This document shows positions 48,845 through 61,565 of a stretch of 64,000 nucleotides of DNA, piece after piece. The DNA comes from Thuidium tamariscinum (taxonomy: Eukaryota > Streptophyta > Bryopsida > Hypnales > Thuidiaceae), in NCBI GenBank assembly GCA_947034885.2, contig OX344753.2:27110347-27174346 (forward strand), read 5' to 3'. The notes below the pieces were generated by a model. It searched no databases. It was not told where the DNA came from and saw only the letters and a list, made by a program, of their open reading frames with translations. How positions within the stretch are numbered: position 1 is the first letter of the stretch; every line of letters starts with the position of its first letter. Made by a program: the position numbers and the translations under genes.

Positions 48845-49464
48845 TTAACCCCTAAAGTCCTGAGGTGTGTTTTTTGGCATTATAAATTTTTTGGGTGGCT
48901 CACTACGAATGGAGTTTTTATTTTTTTTCGCTGAAATTTTTACACAAGATGTGCCCAAGGAGTAGCTTTAAGGCCCAACAATTTTCGTAATTTTTGACTT
49001 TGTGGTTAAAAAGTTATGGCGTGTCGTTTTCTTTACTCGGAGGGCAAACCGGGCAGCTGAAAAAATTTCTTTAAAAAAAACTTTTTTTCAAAAGTGAAAT
49101 TTCAAATTGATTCCTTAGGTTTTTACAGACATGGGAAGCTTTGTTTCATCCCATTTGGATTGAGGAGTCAAAAGTTATGAGCAATTTTAGTTTGCGGGTA
49201 GGTATGGTTTTTTGAAAAAAAAGTTTTTTAAAGAAATTTTTTCAGCTACCCGATCTGCCCTCTAAGTAAAGAAAATGACATATCATGCCATAACTTTTTA
49301 ACCACAAAGTCAAAAGTTACGAAAATTGTTGGGCCTTAAAAGCTACTCCTCGGGCACATCTTGTGTAAAAATTTCAGCGAAAAATAAATAAAAACTCCAT
49401 TCGTAGTGAGCTGCCCAAAAAATTTATAATGCCAAAAAATGCACCTTAGGGCTTTAGGGGTTAA
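48845..49464. mobile_element. TTAA-bounded foldback element, 620 bp
   Basis: TTAA with CCCCTAAAGTCCTGAGG on the left mirrors CCTTAGGGCTTTAGGGG with TTAA on the right. The inverted arms run on for roughly 230 bp each (for example AGATGTGCCCAAGGAGTAGC against GCTACTCCTCGGGCACATCT), around a centre near 49150. It is the best-preserved member of the CCCCTAAAGG family and has no coding capacity. Confidence 0.85.
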
Positions 49465-50692
49465 GCTATTATGGAATAGATCATGAGGAATATGAGGCTA
49501 TGCAAATTTTTTTCATGTAGCAAGATAAGAAAGATGGGGATTACAAATTTTTCATAATTTTATTCTCAAAACTGAAATTACTATGATTTTTAGAAGCCAA
49601 AAAGTGCTTTGAACCTATAGCCAATGTCTAGAGTCTTCTAATTCGGATCATAGCCATGACTACTTTCCCAATCGGTATTTCCCACATACTTTATGACACT
49701 TGGGACATGTGTCATGACCTTATTAGTCCCAACCTTGAAAATGGGAGAAAAGTACATTCCAAACTTTGATTCTAAAATTCTTCTAGCCTTGGTTGGAAAT
49801 AGCCACATCCTATAGGTTGGATATGGGTCCTTGATTGGGAATAGGTAGTTCTACTTTACACTTGGATCTTTTGGAAGGTAAGTTGTTACCTACACTTTAG
49901 CTTAACGAAAATTGGAACAATCTAAGCTATAGGAATGAAATGGTGATTGAAAATGAGTGATCTTCCTTTAAATGAGATAAATAAAATGTTAGGGTGGTTG
50001 CAATAGTAGGTGGGTGTTTCCAAAACTATTTTTTTGCTATAGTGCCTACGGGAGTGCCTAGATGCTATTATTAGGTTGGTATAATTTTCATATTTCTTTT
50101 CTAGTTGGCAAGTGAAAGGAGGTTCCAATGTGCCCAAGAATATAACATTTAGATATCATATGCCAAAGTTATAGAGTATCCAAATTTTTTTAAGGAAATT
50201 GTATTATATAATTGTTTCTTGAGCATAGAAAACTTACAATTGATCTTGAAAATGTGCACATAGTGATGGTGGTGGTTTTATGTAGGGTGTAAGTTTGGAT
50301 GTACCCATTGTAACCCTGTAAGGACCCTATAACAACGTTGTGGATACTAAGTGTTTGATGGATGACAAAAAATTCTTACATGTAAGACAAAAATGCAATT
50401 GTTCATCCTTAGAATTATATGTGTAAAAAGGAAGTCATGAACGTGAGGTAGCTCTCCAATAAATACTTTGGAAATTTGTTAAGTAGATGATTTGCATTGT
50501 TTCAAGAAGGATCATTTCCAGGGAGACTAGCCCACCCTCACACGGTTAACAACAATCCTGAAGTGGTATTAGGAGTGTCATACAATAGTGTCACAGAGGG
50601 CATCTCCATCTACCCACTGCAAGTAGGTCAATTGACTCTGAACATTTTGAGTGGACTTGTGTTGACAGGGAGAAAAATCGTCCACTAAGTTA
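49465..50692. other. Intergenic stretch, old repeats, no gene seen
   Basis: The part 49480-49860 resembles the 47833/57427 family in decayed form (TAGAGTCTTCTAATTCGGAT; TAGTTCTACTTTA). The segment 49900-50310 shares scattered blocks with 58010-58330. A 63-codon open frame at 50497 is not recognisable. Confidence 0.4.
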
Positions 50693-50994
50693 AGGTAGAA
50701 GGCTCTTAAATGGAGCGGGTTCTGAAATGGTGCCCTATCTTAAATGTATAGTAATTGTACATGTTGCTTTTTCATAGCCTTCAACAGTGGGCACCATTTT
50801 ACAGCCCTATGCCCTTTCAAGTTCAAAATTTGATAACTAATTCAAAAAAGCTTAGAAAAATATGAAACGACTTGGGTTAAATATCAATTCTACTTGTTTT
50901 TCAAGGATAATTTACTGAAAAATATTTCTAGAGGTTTTACCTCCCTGAAATTTTGTTTCAGCCCTTAGATGGTCCATTATAGGACCTCTTACCT
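50693..50994. mobile_element. AGGTA-ended MITE with TA duplication, copy C
   Basis: AGGTAGAAGGCTCTTAAATG opens and GGACCTCTTACCT closes the element, flanked by TA. It is nearly the same as 46308-46634 except for a deletion of about 25 bp after TTCAACAGTG. Their similarity points to recent activity. Confidence 0.88.
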
Positions 50995-51511
50995 TATGTC
51001 CTAGAATCATGCTAGCTTCCCCAAAGACTAAAGGCAAAACACCCATTCCCGCACTTATTCCTTGCAGTGGACTGTAGATTCACCCAAATGCGTCAATATA
51101 CTTCCCTTAATGTGTTCGCCACATGTATGATTGTAATTTGCTGACACAACTGAAGGACACATAGGGAAATTTGGTTTTTGAGTGCTGATTTTCGCAGGGT
51201 TCAGTTTGGGGGGCACCTACAAGACGGTTTTGCAAGTCTAGGGAGCCAACACTTTGAAAATTTGTAGAAATTACATATTGTATCCGAAAAATCTTTTTTT
51301 TTTTTAATATTCATGATTTTCACTTGCTAATACTAGAAAAATATCATTTTTAGAAAACATTGCCTCCAACTATGCTGAATTCCTTATTTGGACGATTTTG
51401 GGTGTTTCCACTATAGGTACTGCTTTCAAGTTGAAACTCATTCTATCCAATAAAATATAAAAATTTAAATCTGTCTTAAGCGTAAGACATTAGATTGAAA
51501 TACATGAATCC

Positions 51512-52227
51512 TTAACCCCTTCATGCCAGCAATGCCAATTCGTGGTTTCTAGATGACTAGAAGGTTATCTGGAGAGATACTGAAAGCATTTTTTCATCCA
51601 TTTTTTTGCTTGTTGACTTTTGATGGAGGGTTATGAAGAGTACCTAATTGAATTTGTAGCATTGGTAGTGTTTATCTTCATGTGAATGAGAAATAAGTAA
51701 TAAAACCAAATCACAAAATATGCCATTTTTATTAGTGTATTTTTGGAAGTTGCTACTTCTTCCTCTAAATCTGCAATTTCTTTAAGAAAATGATGTTTAT
51801 TGAGTTTGAGTCCAAATAACAAAATGAAATTCATCTACTCTAGTTCCTACTTCAATTTGAATTTTGATAAAATTCCTAAAATTCAATTTTTTCTACCATT
51901 TGAACTTTGGATGTATTTTCAAAGTTTATCAAATTCTAATTATAAAGTGACACAAAAATTGGATTTATATTATGATGTTGGTTGGTGTAATATACACCAA
52001 TGGTGCAATTTTCAGATTTTTTGAAATAGTTTTTCATTGGATGTGATTTTTCTTTAGAATTTCCCACCAAAATCAATTCTCTAAATAAAAGTCTAAATTT
52101 TTTGTAAAGTACAAAAGACATGTAATTTCATCTTTGAAAAGTAAATATGAAAATTTTCGTACAGGTCTAGTTCAAAAATGGCAACAAAGTAGGTGGTGTG
52201 CAATGAGGTTTTAAATTAGTGGTTATA
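51512..52227. mobile_element. TTAA/CCCC element, right end lost
   Basis: TTAA followed by CCCCTTCATGCCAGC opens the element. The body follows that of 56313-57046 (TTTTTTCATCCA; CTTCATGTGAATGAGAAATA; TTGAGTTTGAGTCCAAATAA). Its right part (TTTTAAATTAGTGGTTATA) is cut by the AGGTAGG element at 52228, so the closing repeat is missing. Confidence 0.6.
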
Positions 52228-52383
52228 AGGTAGGTACCCCCAAAGCGTGGTTGACCTTCGAACACCATCTACAATCTATGGATTTTTCAAAGTCAGTAAT
52301 GTACATAGATTGTAGATGATACTTTTATAAACAAACTTTGACCCTTGATATATCCAAATGTTGTTTAAGAATGAGACCATTCT
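52228..52383. mobile_element. AGGTAGGTAC-ended MITE, truncated
   Basis: AGGTAGGTACCCCCAAAGCG opens the element and the next 150 bp follow 42434-42705 (CACCATCTACAATCTATG; ACATAGATTGTAGATGATAC; AACTTTGACCCTTGATA). The right terminus is absent. Confidence 0.65.
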
Positions 52384-52465
52384 AGCCCGCTACAATAATG
52401 GTCCAACCTTGTGGATTTTTTTCTTTTCTTTTCTTGTATTCTATGAGCTACATTTTGAGTAGGAT

Positions 52466-52700
52466 GCTCAATCTTCCATTCAAAGTGGGCCCAACAGGGT
52501 GGATTTACCTTGGAGGAAAATACAAGAATTTTTTTAATTTTTAATTAAAATAAAATAAAATTCATATTTGCAATCAAAGATCCTAATTATCCAGGGAGGT
52601 CTAGAACATACCCTACATAGGTTTTGTTTTTTCACTTTTACCATTGAGAACCCATAATTTACCCTGTTGGGCCCACTTCAAATGGAGGATTTAGCGTCTT
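52466..52700. mobile_element. GGGCCCA-family MITE
   Basis: CAATCTTCCATTCAAAGTGG, then GCCCAACAGGGTGG, opens the element; CCCTGTTGGGCCCACTTC, then AAATGGAGGATTTAG, closes it as an inverted repeat of about 35 bp. The middle shares GGAGGTCTAGAACATACCCT with the 14970-15228 copy. Length is about 235 bp. Confidence 0.8.
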
Positions 52701-52749
52701 GCATGTTTCTACAACAATTCAAATGAAGGGACATCAACATGGGAGTTGC

Positions 52750-52882
52750 TACTACAAGGGAACGCAGTCATTTCCAGTCAATTCGGACGCTATTTTGGTC
52801 ATTTTTTTGTCAATTTGAACATATTTTTTGGGTCAGTTTGGACATTTTTTTCTGTCAATTCAGACACTGTTTTCTTGTAGTG
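52750..52882. mobile_element. 133-bp CACTA-type mini-element
   Basis: The right end TTTCTTGTAGTG is a standard CACTA terminus; the left end TACTACAAGGGAACGCAG is its counterpart with the first base changed. The 3-bp direct repeat TGC flanks both ends (52747-52749 and 52883-52885). Inside, GTCAATTCGGACGCTATTTT and related units repeat four times in degenerate form, like subterminal repeats. Confidence 0.8.
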
Positions 52883-53432
52883 TGCATAACTTGGTGCATA
52901 GTTTACTCAGATTCTGGATGTGCAATTTAAAAAAAAAATTCATGTAACCTAATTCTTCTTCACATGGATTGTCTCATTGATGGGCTCAGGTGGCCATGTA
53001 AATACACCCCAGGTCCCAATTAATGGCAGGGCATGTAACTGAATTATGTCCCTGAGCTTCCCCCTCTCCAGGGATACTTACAGGATGATTCTCAGGGGTA
53101 CATTCAATTGCATGATTCAGTGGCAGAGTCTTCATACCCAACTGAACTTAACTTACTCAGGGACTGGCATCTGGCGGGGAAGATGATGGCCCACCAAGGC
53201 AGAATTAACTTAAGCTGAACTCATGATGATAGCTTAAGCTTACTTTTTGCCTTCCAAAATTTGGGAACTTAATAGTTATAAGTGAAGCCCAACTTTATTT
53301 CCAAAAGTTGGCCCCATCTGCACATGATGGATACAATCTGAATAGAGTATTTCACCCATTTTCAACCACTTAAGCACTTCCACATAATTATGTACAGTGC
53401 AGCTTTTCGGAATGCAAATTTTGTGTCATGTA
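52883..53432. other. Unique intergenic stretch, no gene seen
   Basis: Balanced base composition at 52980-53240, but stops occur in all frames and no family is recognisable. Confidence 0.4.
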
Positions 53433-53727
53433 AGGTAGGAGGCTGTAAAAGTGACCCTTTACCAGCTGATTTGCATTTTGGGGAAGCCTAAACTCCTTAA
53501 AACAATTTTTAGTAAATTTTCGTGGTAAGAAAAATGGAATTGGCATCTAACCAAAGTCGTTTCATATTTTTTGGACCTTCATGGAATTAGTTATGATTTT
53601 TTGAAGTTGAAAACACAGTGGTTTCTAAAAGTGACCCCCTCCTGAAATGTACACTTCTGGTACATGTTAGAGGCAAAATCTGCCAGATCGCTTTTAGAGA
53701 TGGGGTTGCAATTACAACCCCCTACCT
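53433..53727. mobile_element. AGGTA-ended MITE with TA duplication, copy E
   Basis: AGGTAGGAGGCTGTAAAAGT opens and ACAACCCCCTACCT closes the element, flanked by TA. The body (TCGTTTCATATTTTTTGGAC; AGTGACCCCCTCCTGAAATG) matches copy D at 43694-44011. Length is 295 bp. Confidence 0.82.
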
Positions 53728-54073
53728 TACAAAAAATAGAATTTGGAAGGATGTCATATTTTTTCAGAATTTTACTACACAAATTGTAATTACTATGAAT
53801 TTTTTTAGTAGAAGATTCTCTTTGGCCTATAATAGTGATATAGGCTGACAGCAAAACCAACCAAGGGCTAGTTGCATTTATAAGAGCTTTGCAACCAATC
53901 ATAATGTGCTACAATTGCTCTAGGAACTACACCTCAACTTCACGGAAAGAAAATAATCTATTGATTTGAAATGGGGTTGATCAGAAATGGGTTGCCATCT
54001 TCTAAATTAGTCCAAAGATATATATATTGGTATCATGAAATTGTCTAGAAGCTTGCAACCTATTTTCGATTCC

Positions 54074-54716
54074 TTAACCCCTAAATGTCCAAGGCACCAA
54101 AATCTAGTGTTTGCAAAACTTTGAAGTTAAAGAAAACCTAATCAAGTTGCTATTTTGAGTAGTTTGTATTTTTGGAGAATTCTTTTCAAAGTCTACTTTA
54201 AGTATTAAAAATGCAATCTTAAAAATGATTGACTATGATTTTTCTATTCAAGATTTTTTGCAAGGGCAGCCATTGCAATCTTGACTTTCTCTAGTGTTGA
54301 AGGCTCTTCAAAATGAGCCTTGAATATACTAGACTATCTTGGAGAAATTATCACATTAGAAATTCACTTAAAAAAACACTATAGAATAGATTTGAAGAAG
54401 CCATAAATTGATTGGGGTAATGCATGTTAGGCCCTTTTAGTCACCAACTTTTTAGATTTGACTTGTGAAAAGATGATTGAAAGATTTCACATTACTTTTG
54501 CAATTTTAACACCCTCATGATTAAACATTATAATCTTTCAATCCATAAGTAATATTGTCATGTTTTCTTTTCCTAATATTTCTAACATGTCTAGTGTGAA
54601 TTCGTACGGTTACAATTCAAAAAACATTGATAATACTCATCATAAAGTTGACTTTTTGTTCACTTTAGAGCCAATTCCTAGAAGCTCAAAAAAGCCCTTG
54701 GGCATTTAGAAGTTAA
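54074..54716. mobile_element. TTAA-bounded CCCCTAAATG element
   Basis: TTAA with CCCCTAAATGTCCAAGG on the left and CCCTTGGGCATTTAGAAG with TTAA on the right. A partial inverted relative lies at about 39880-40179. Length is 643 bp, noncoding. Confidence 0.78.
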
Positions 54717-56312
54717 TCCTTTAGTGATCGGTTGACCAGTTTTTGGTTGATTTTTGAATTTTTTTGTCTATTATTGCTCATAGAACATCTCATTTTGAAA
54801 CATCTAGAGAATAACACAATTAGAGTGTCTTTGTATGCCCTTAACAAAGTCAATTTTAAGAAAGTGTGTGCAAAAATGCATTAGCTACACTTGTCCAAAC
54901 TTGAATTGCCAAGCCCTTCACATGTGAAATATTGCAAAAAAAGATATAATGAAAGTGAAAAATGAATACTTATATGTGTGAAAGAACTAGTCAAAAGGTT
55001 TAGGATCGATTTATGGAGCATATAGTGAAATTTATGCCCAATAGTGGCAAACCATATTCAGCACCATTACTAGAGGTTGTTTGCAATACATCAATCTTTG
55101 AAGATTAATTACAAGGATGTAAACCCTTGGATCACTTTCATTTTTTATTTGGTTCAAGGATTTGCCTTATAGAACCAATTCATACAATTTGATTTAGAAT
55201 TACATCCATAGAAATGGGACTTTTCAAGAATTGTGTATTGAAATTGCACCCCCCCCCCCCCCAAATCAACCACAACCACTAAAGGCTTAAGGAATTTAGT
55301 ATAACTCTCAATTGGGTTTGGTGGGCAAAATTGTTTTTCTATCTTGGAAAATAGAGTGAAGATAGGTTTGAATTTTTTTTCATATTTTTCTGCTCAAAAA
55401 CAAAACTATCATGAATTTTTTTTGTTAAGATTATGTAGAACCTATTCTTGATGTATAGGTACGTTTAATTCCAACCATAAGTTGGTCAAGAAATTTAGAA
55501 GAAATCAATGACTCGTAATGCATGGTTATGAACAAATTACTCCCACTTCCTATTGGGGGTGATTGGAAAGGGATTAGCTACCTTACGTGCAAACTCTAAA
55601 TCTGAACACTTTAATTAGTGGACAAGGATGGTATTGAAGCCAATGGTCTTTGAAATGATTCTCTCTAAGTGCTCTTCTAAACCACTGGGCCTAGGGTTTG
55701 TTTTCTAGACAATTAAATGCCCAATTTCCTCACAAAAAAAATGTGCAGCTTCAAGCCTATAGAAAAAAAATGAGGGTAAATGTGACAAAAAATGCCAAAC
55801 AAAAATAATAGCTCTCTTTACCATTGCCAACATGGTTCTGAAATCCCATTTCATTTGCCATGCAAAGCCAAAATTGCATACAAAAGTTACATATTCAAAA
55901 TTATATACTCAAAATTGGCCTCCTTTAATTAAAGCCCCCTTAGTTAAGGAGCCAATCAACTTCAAACCTTCTTGAAATGAAGGCCACATCACCATTTGTG
56001 TGAAAACAAAAAACAAAAACCCTAGTTGGGCCTCATTCATTTGAGACCCTGCTTTGAGTGAGGTCATCTTCCAATCATGGAAGTTAACCCTAATTAAAGT
56101 GTTCCGACGTCCATATTCTGAACGATGAATAGAGGCCTTCAAGGCACTGTTTCATCCAATTAACTTCTCATTTATCAAATGTAACACTTGAATCTAGAGG
56201 AGACAACCTTCCTTAATGACCAAATTCATTAAATTCTGGTAAATGATATATTTGTACAAAACTATAAGCGAAAATATGCAAAAATTCAAAAAAGAATTGA
56301 GACGTTTTAGGG
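54717..56312. other. AT-rich intergenic stretch, no gene seen
   Basis: No coding sequence is recognised. A run of 14 C occurs at 55249-55262. The part 55420-55520 is a decayed relative of the repeat at 32770 and 48674. Confidence 0.45.
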
Positions 56313-57046
56313 TTAACCCTTAAGCGACGCCGGCGCCATTTTTTGGCGTTCGGATGACTTCGTAGGGACAGTAGAAGCCCGAAACAGTAGTTTTTTCATC
56401 CACTTTTTTTTTAATGATCTTTCATGTTCAATTGTAAAGAGTCTCCAATTGAGTTTTTAGTATAACTACTATTTGTTTTCATGTAGTTGAGAAGTAATTA
56501 GAGAAAACGGATGGCAAAATTTGCCATTTTAGTGTATTTTGAGAAATTGACTGAATCTGAAATTTCTCCTTGAAAATGACATTTTTTGAGTTTGAGAGCA
56601 ACTATTGAAATGAAGGTCTTTTCTTCTAGTTTCTACTCCAATTGAAATTTTGAGAAAATTTGTAAAATTGAATATTTTATTGCAATTTGAATTTTGGCTG
56701 TATTTTTAATGTCCACTGCAACCTATAAATAGGTGTACACGGAAGTTGAGTTTACACCATGGTGTTTGTCACTACAATTTACACACATCATGAAATTTTC
56801 AGATTTTTTGAGATAATTTTCTATTTTCTATGATTTTTTCTTCATTTTTTCTTCAAAAAATCTCATAAAAATCAATTTTCCTCAAAAAAATCTGAAATTT
56901 CTGTGAAGTGCATAAGACATGTACTTCCATCTCTGAGAAAAAAAAAAAAAAAAATTCATACTTGATTGGTTCCTAAACGGTATCAAATTGAGTGACCAGC
57001 AAGGGGGCTTCAACCAGTGGTCATAGGCCCGTCCTTTAAGGGTTAA
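56313..57046. mobile_element. TTAA-bounded element starting CCCTTAAGCGACG
   Basis: TTAA with CCCTTAAGCGACGCCGGCGC on the left and CCCGTCCTTTAAGGG with TTAA on the right. The TTAA plus CCCTT start resembles piggyBac-type ends. The body is the same family as 51512-52227. Length is 734 bp with no long open frame. Confidence 0.75.
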
Positions 57047-57426
57047 CACACTCTTCAGTTCATGCCAAGGATTGACAGATGAGAGTGTTCTTGGAACCAA
57101 GCCCCAGATTATTTTCTAAGCAACTGTCTGCACATTCAACTGTTCTCTGTGGGATTTCCCATGGAATGTTGAGGCACCTGTAACCGATTGTTTAAGCAAT
57201 TTTGGAACAGATGATGAGTTGGTGGAAATTTCTCACATGTAACAAGATAGGAAATATGGGGATAGAGAATTTTTCAGAACTTTACTCTCAAAATTGAAAG
57301 AACTGTGAATTTGGGGAGCCAAGAAGTGCACTGCACCAATTTTTAATATCTAAAGTCTTTCAATTCCAATTCAAGCTAGAAATACTCTCCCACTCACTTT
57401 TTCTAGACATGTGTCATAACCTTATA

Positions 57427-57848
57427 AAGGTAGAACCACCCATAGCCAAATAGTGCCCCATTTTCAATATGTAGACTCCATATATTTTCAATAAGGTTGG
57501 AATGGATTTTTAACCAAAGTTTCAAATGTGTGTTTTTTCTTTTTCAAGGTTGGGACTAATAAGTTCATAACACGTCCCAAACTAATGAGCAAGAAAATAG
57601 GAAGTAATGAATAGGAAAGGAGTTCTTTAATGATCTAATTTGAAAGAGTCTATAGATTGGTGATGGGTCGGCAACACTTTTTGCCTTTCAAAATTCATGG
57701 TAATTTCAATTCGTGCAATAAAATTAGAGAAACTTTTGCAATTTGCATCATTTATATCATTGCACCTCCAAAAATATTTGTTTTGTCTTGCACTATACTA
57801 GATCATGTCTAGAATATCCTAACTGGTCGGTTATAGGTGGTTCTACTT
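57427..57848. mobile_element. AAGGTAGAACCACCC-ended MITE with TA duplication
   Basis: AAGGTAGAACCACCCATAGC opens and GGTTATAGGTGGTTCTACTT closes the element, flanked by TA. It matches the nested element at 47833-48257. Length is 422 bp. Confidence 0.82.
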
Positions 57849-60800
57849 TAGTTCCAACCTCGACAAGGATAAAAAAATAAATTCCAAGCTTCATTTCTAC
57901 CTTAAGGTTGAAAACAACACACCCTAGCATATTTGGTTACTGGTGCCTCATTCTAAGTGAGGGCCTTGTACATTACTCTGTGTTTATTAATATATTAATA
58001 GGGTACACTTAAATAGATGGATGTTAGTGGGTATTATTGGGAATGAAAGTGAGCAACCTTTAAAACATCACTTTTGTGATTGTATCTAATTACTATTATT
58101 AGATTGATCCAATTTTCATAATTTCTTGTCAATAAGAAAAGTGAGAGGAGGTTTGAAACACTTCAAAGAATGCAATAATTGGATATCATATGCAAAAGTC
58201 ATTAAGGATCAAGGTTTGTATCCCAAAATTGTTTTTTCTATAGTCACTTAAGTACATATTGATTTTGGAGATGTACATAGAGTGATGATGGCATCTTTAG
58301 GTCAATGGTGCATTTTAAGGTGCCCTTTTAATCTTGAAGTGATTGGATTCATCTCTAAAATTGATGGTTTTGGAAAATCATCATAAAGTACTACTTGAAA
58401 GAATATTTTGGACTAAGATGGAAAGAAGAGTTGTAGAATTTGAGATGTAGATTCTATCCATATGGTTAGATTCATCAATGCTATCTTGTCATTTTTTGAG
58501 TAAATTTTGTTGGAATGGATTTGAAAAGAGGTTCTCTTGACATGGTGGTTTTCTTGGAAATTTTGTATTCTTTGATTTTATGACCTTATTTTCACAATTC
58601 TAAGTTTGAACTAAAGTCAATGCAAGTCAACCACTTGACATACTTCCACATTTATAATTTTAGAAAAATATGCACTCTAGTTCACCAAATCCAACCCTTG
58701 GATAGGACAACAACTTCATAAAGTATCTCTCAAAATTAGGATGACTTTCATCTATGCTGTAATGAAAAAGACACATGGTTTTTAATCTGTACATCATCCA
58801 AAAAGTGGATGTCGGAATGCTTAAGGGTCAAACAACCTATTAATTGATATATAAATAAAACAAGGATTCTTGAAGTGTGAAGGCATGTCTCTACAAAATT
58901 GCATTGATTTGTCCTAATTGTGAAGGGAAGGCAGGTTATAGTGTTACACTTCAAAAATTATTTTGTAGAAGTTGGTACAAACAAGAATATTGGTACTTCA
59001 ACCAACATTAATTCAAAATAGTGCAACTTTGATAATTGAATGTCACACACACTATGATGACAAATCAATGTAATAAGAGAAAAGAAATGAAGGGTTCCAT
59101 CTTCTTGCAATAAGAATAAGTGTCTCCTACTAGAAGAAGTAAATACTCACCAAATTTAAATCTAGTAAAGAATGTAGACCTGTGTGCACAAAGCAAAAGA
59201 GAATAATAACTTTCATCATGTGTATATTGCAAGTTTATTGGAGGTATAATCTTTTGTTGCAAGTGGAAGAAATTAACATATAGACACAACATGCAGTAGA
59301 CAAAAAAAATGTAAAGATTTTTAACAATGAAAGGTTCAATAATAGACACCATCATGATGGAAGTGATTTTGGATGGTGATGATTGAGTATCATCAAGTTG
59401 TGTGGGAACAATAGCTTGAATAAAACAAACTGGGAAAGTGTGAAAAGAAAACTACCAAGTTGGTTAAGAGGCACAAATCAAACACTTTGAACATCCTAAG
59501 GATGCAAAGCAAATAGAAATAGAAGCACAAATCTAATATGACATTGTTCTTCTTGTGCCAAATAAATAAATAAATCTAATATGGCATTACCAAAATGTGT
59601 TGTTAAGGAATAAAAATGAAGCTATCATTGTACAAACCAATATTTGAAGCTAATTCATAGAAAAAATATAAACATAATTTTCAATGTTTGAGTTTGAAAT
59701 AAACAATTATTGTGATTCTCAAAAGATATTTTGGATACGGGTTTAATCTATGAAGTAGTAAAGACTCTACATTGGATCCTATATTTCTTTTGAAGTCTTT
59801 AATCCTTCAAAGCCAAAAGGCCTTTTTGGATTTAAGAACATCTTTGCTTTTCAAGCCTTATACATATTGTGATGTATTGTTGTTGGAATGTTTCCTTGAT
59901 GTGCTTTTTGTGTGTATTTACGAAGAATAGTACTCTAATGCAACAATCATGTCCACTAATGGTTCTCTATTTTATCATTGGCAAAACTACTTTCATAGAC
60001 AATAAAATTGCATTCCAATTGGCCACAAGCTAGAATTGTTGGTCATTGAATGACTAATTGAAAATTTGGATTGGTTTCTATGAAGTTGATTTTGAATGAA
60101 TCCTTTTGAAATTTTCATTTAGGGTGTAAATATGTCTTGTCTTGTTAGGAATGTAATTTTTTTCTACTTGGTGTGTGGATAAAAAATTATCCTACTCAAA
60201 ATTTATTTGAACAAGGTGGGTATTGTTGAATGACATGTGCAAAATTCTTCTACTTTTGAAATTTGTATCAAATTGTATTGTTTGGTGCTTTAGAACCTCC
60301 TTTCACTTGCCAAAAAGAAAAATTGGTAATTATAACTAAGCATAGTATTAAAAAGCACTATAGTTTTGGGGTGACTCTATCTTATTTTACTTGAATAACA
60401 ATATACAAACACCAAAAGTTGCACTTCATTTTTCAACTTTGAATCTATAATTACAAATTGTTTATTTTCTAATTCTAAATTGACATTGTAAGAAAATTTG
60501 CACCAAAATATTCAACACTAAATTATTAACCTCTAAAGAAGTTTTCATATTTTGAGAGCATCACCTACATTTGATATCAATTTCTTCATTTTTCATTCAA
60601 AAACCACAATAATTTCACTTTTGTACAAAAAATATACAAGATTTTTACATCTATTAGAAAGCATGCAATCACATCTATGAAAAATAAATACAATAAATTA
60701 CATCCAAAGCAGTAATTGGTTATTAGTAAGTGGCCATTCAACCTTCAAATTCTTTTCGAGTGGCTTCTTCAAATTCTTTTTGAACTCCTTCACCTAAGAC

Positions 60801-61565
60801 AACAATGTCAGCTTCAAATTTAGTCTTATGAATTCAAAATCCTATTACTTTCACTGTGACTTCATTCCACTATTTTCGTATGGCCTCAAATTTTAGTCCT
60901 AGTAGTAGCATGGTCACAAAGTGAACCCTCCATACGTCACCACAAATTTCCAATACATCACTTCACGAATGAGCTAATCAAGTTCCAACCTAAAGGTTGT
61001 CATTGCAGTAAGGCGTCAAAGTTCGAATTGCTGTATTCATGTGCAAGTATTCATTGGACAATGCAATCATAAATATACTATGGTGCAAAGTCTTCAACTT
61101 ACATAGAAATTGATCCCCAGTTAAATACCTCCTTTTCTGAACTTCACAGATCATATCCATCAATACCTTTCATCTGTCCTAAACCCTAACTTTTGTCCCA
61201 TACCCTTGGACCATTTAAGCTAAGGATTTTCAAAGTTGACATTAGCAATAGTCGTTTGCACAGGACTGCAGCTCTGCAAGGTGTTAACTGCATCTGAGTG
61301 ATTGTTTCTTTATCTACCAGAGCACAAACTCAATGACCCTGCCCACTTTCCGAAGCCCCTCAAAAGGACATGAGTTACAATGGATCCACCCCTGCCCAAC
61401 TCCTCAACGAATACCAACAATAAATACGTAAACATCTCACCTACAGTAGATGACGGATGGTGACAACTCCTCTAAAATGCAGACATGACTCACACCTCAC
61501 AGGAGTGGTTTGTTTGCACCTGTCTTGTATATTTCAGAAGGCATTTCTAACCAGAGAATCACATT
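57849..61565. other. AT-rich intergenic stretch and 3' flank of GSH1
   Basis: No gene is seen; 58648-58835 is the partner of the repeat at 3299-3495. From about 61100 the composition rises toward the GSH1 stop codon, and this part is probably the GSH1 3' untranslated region. I could not fix a polyadenylation signal. Confidence 0.45.
58648..58835. repeat. Dispersed repeat, copy 2 (partner 3299-3495)
   Basis: This is the direct-orientation partner of 3299-3495, with the same order of landmark blocks (CTTCCACATTT, CCTTGGATAGGAC, CATAAAGTATCTCT). Confidence 0.65.
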
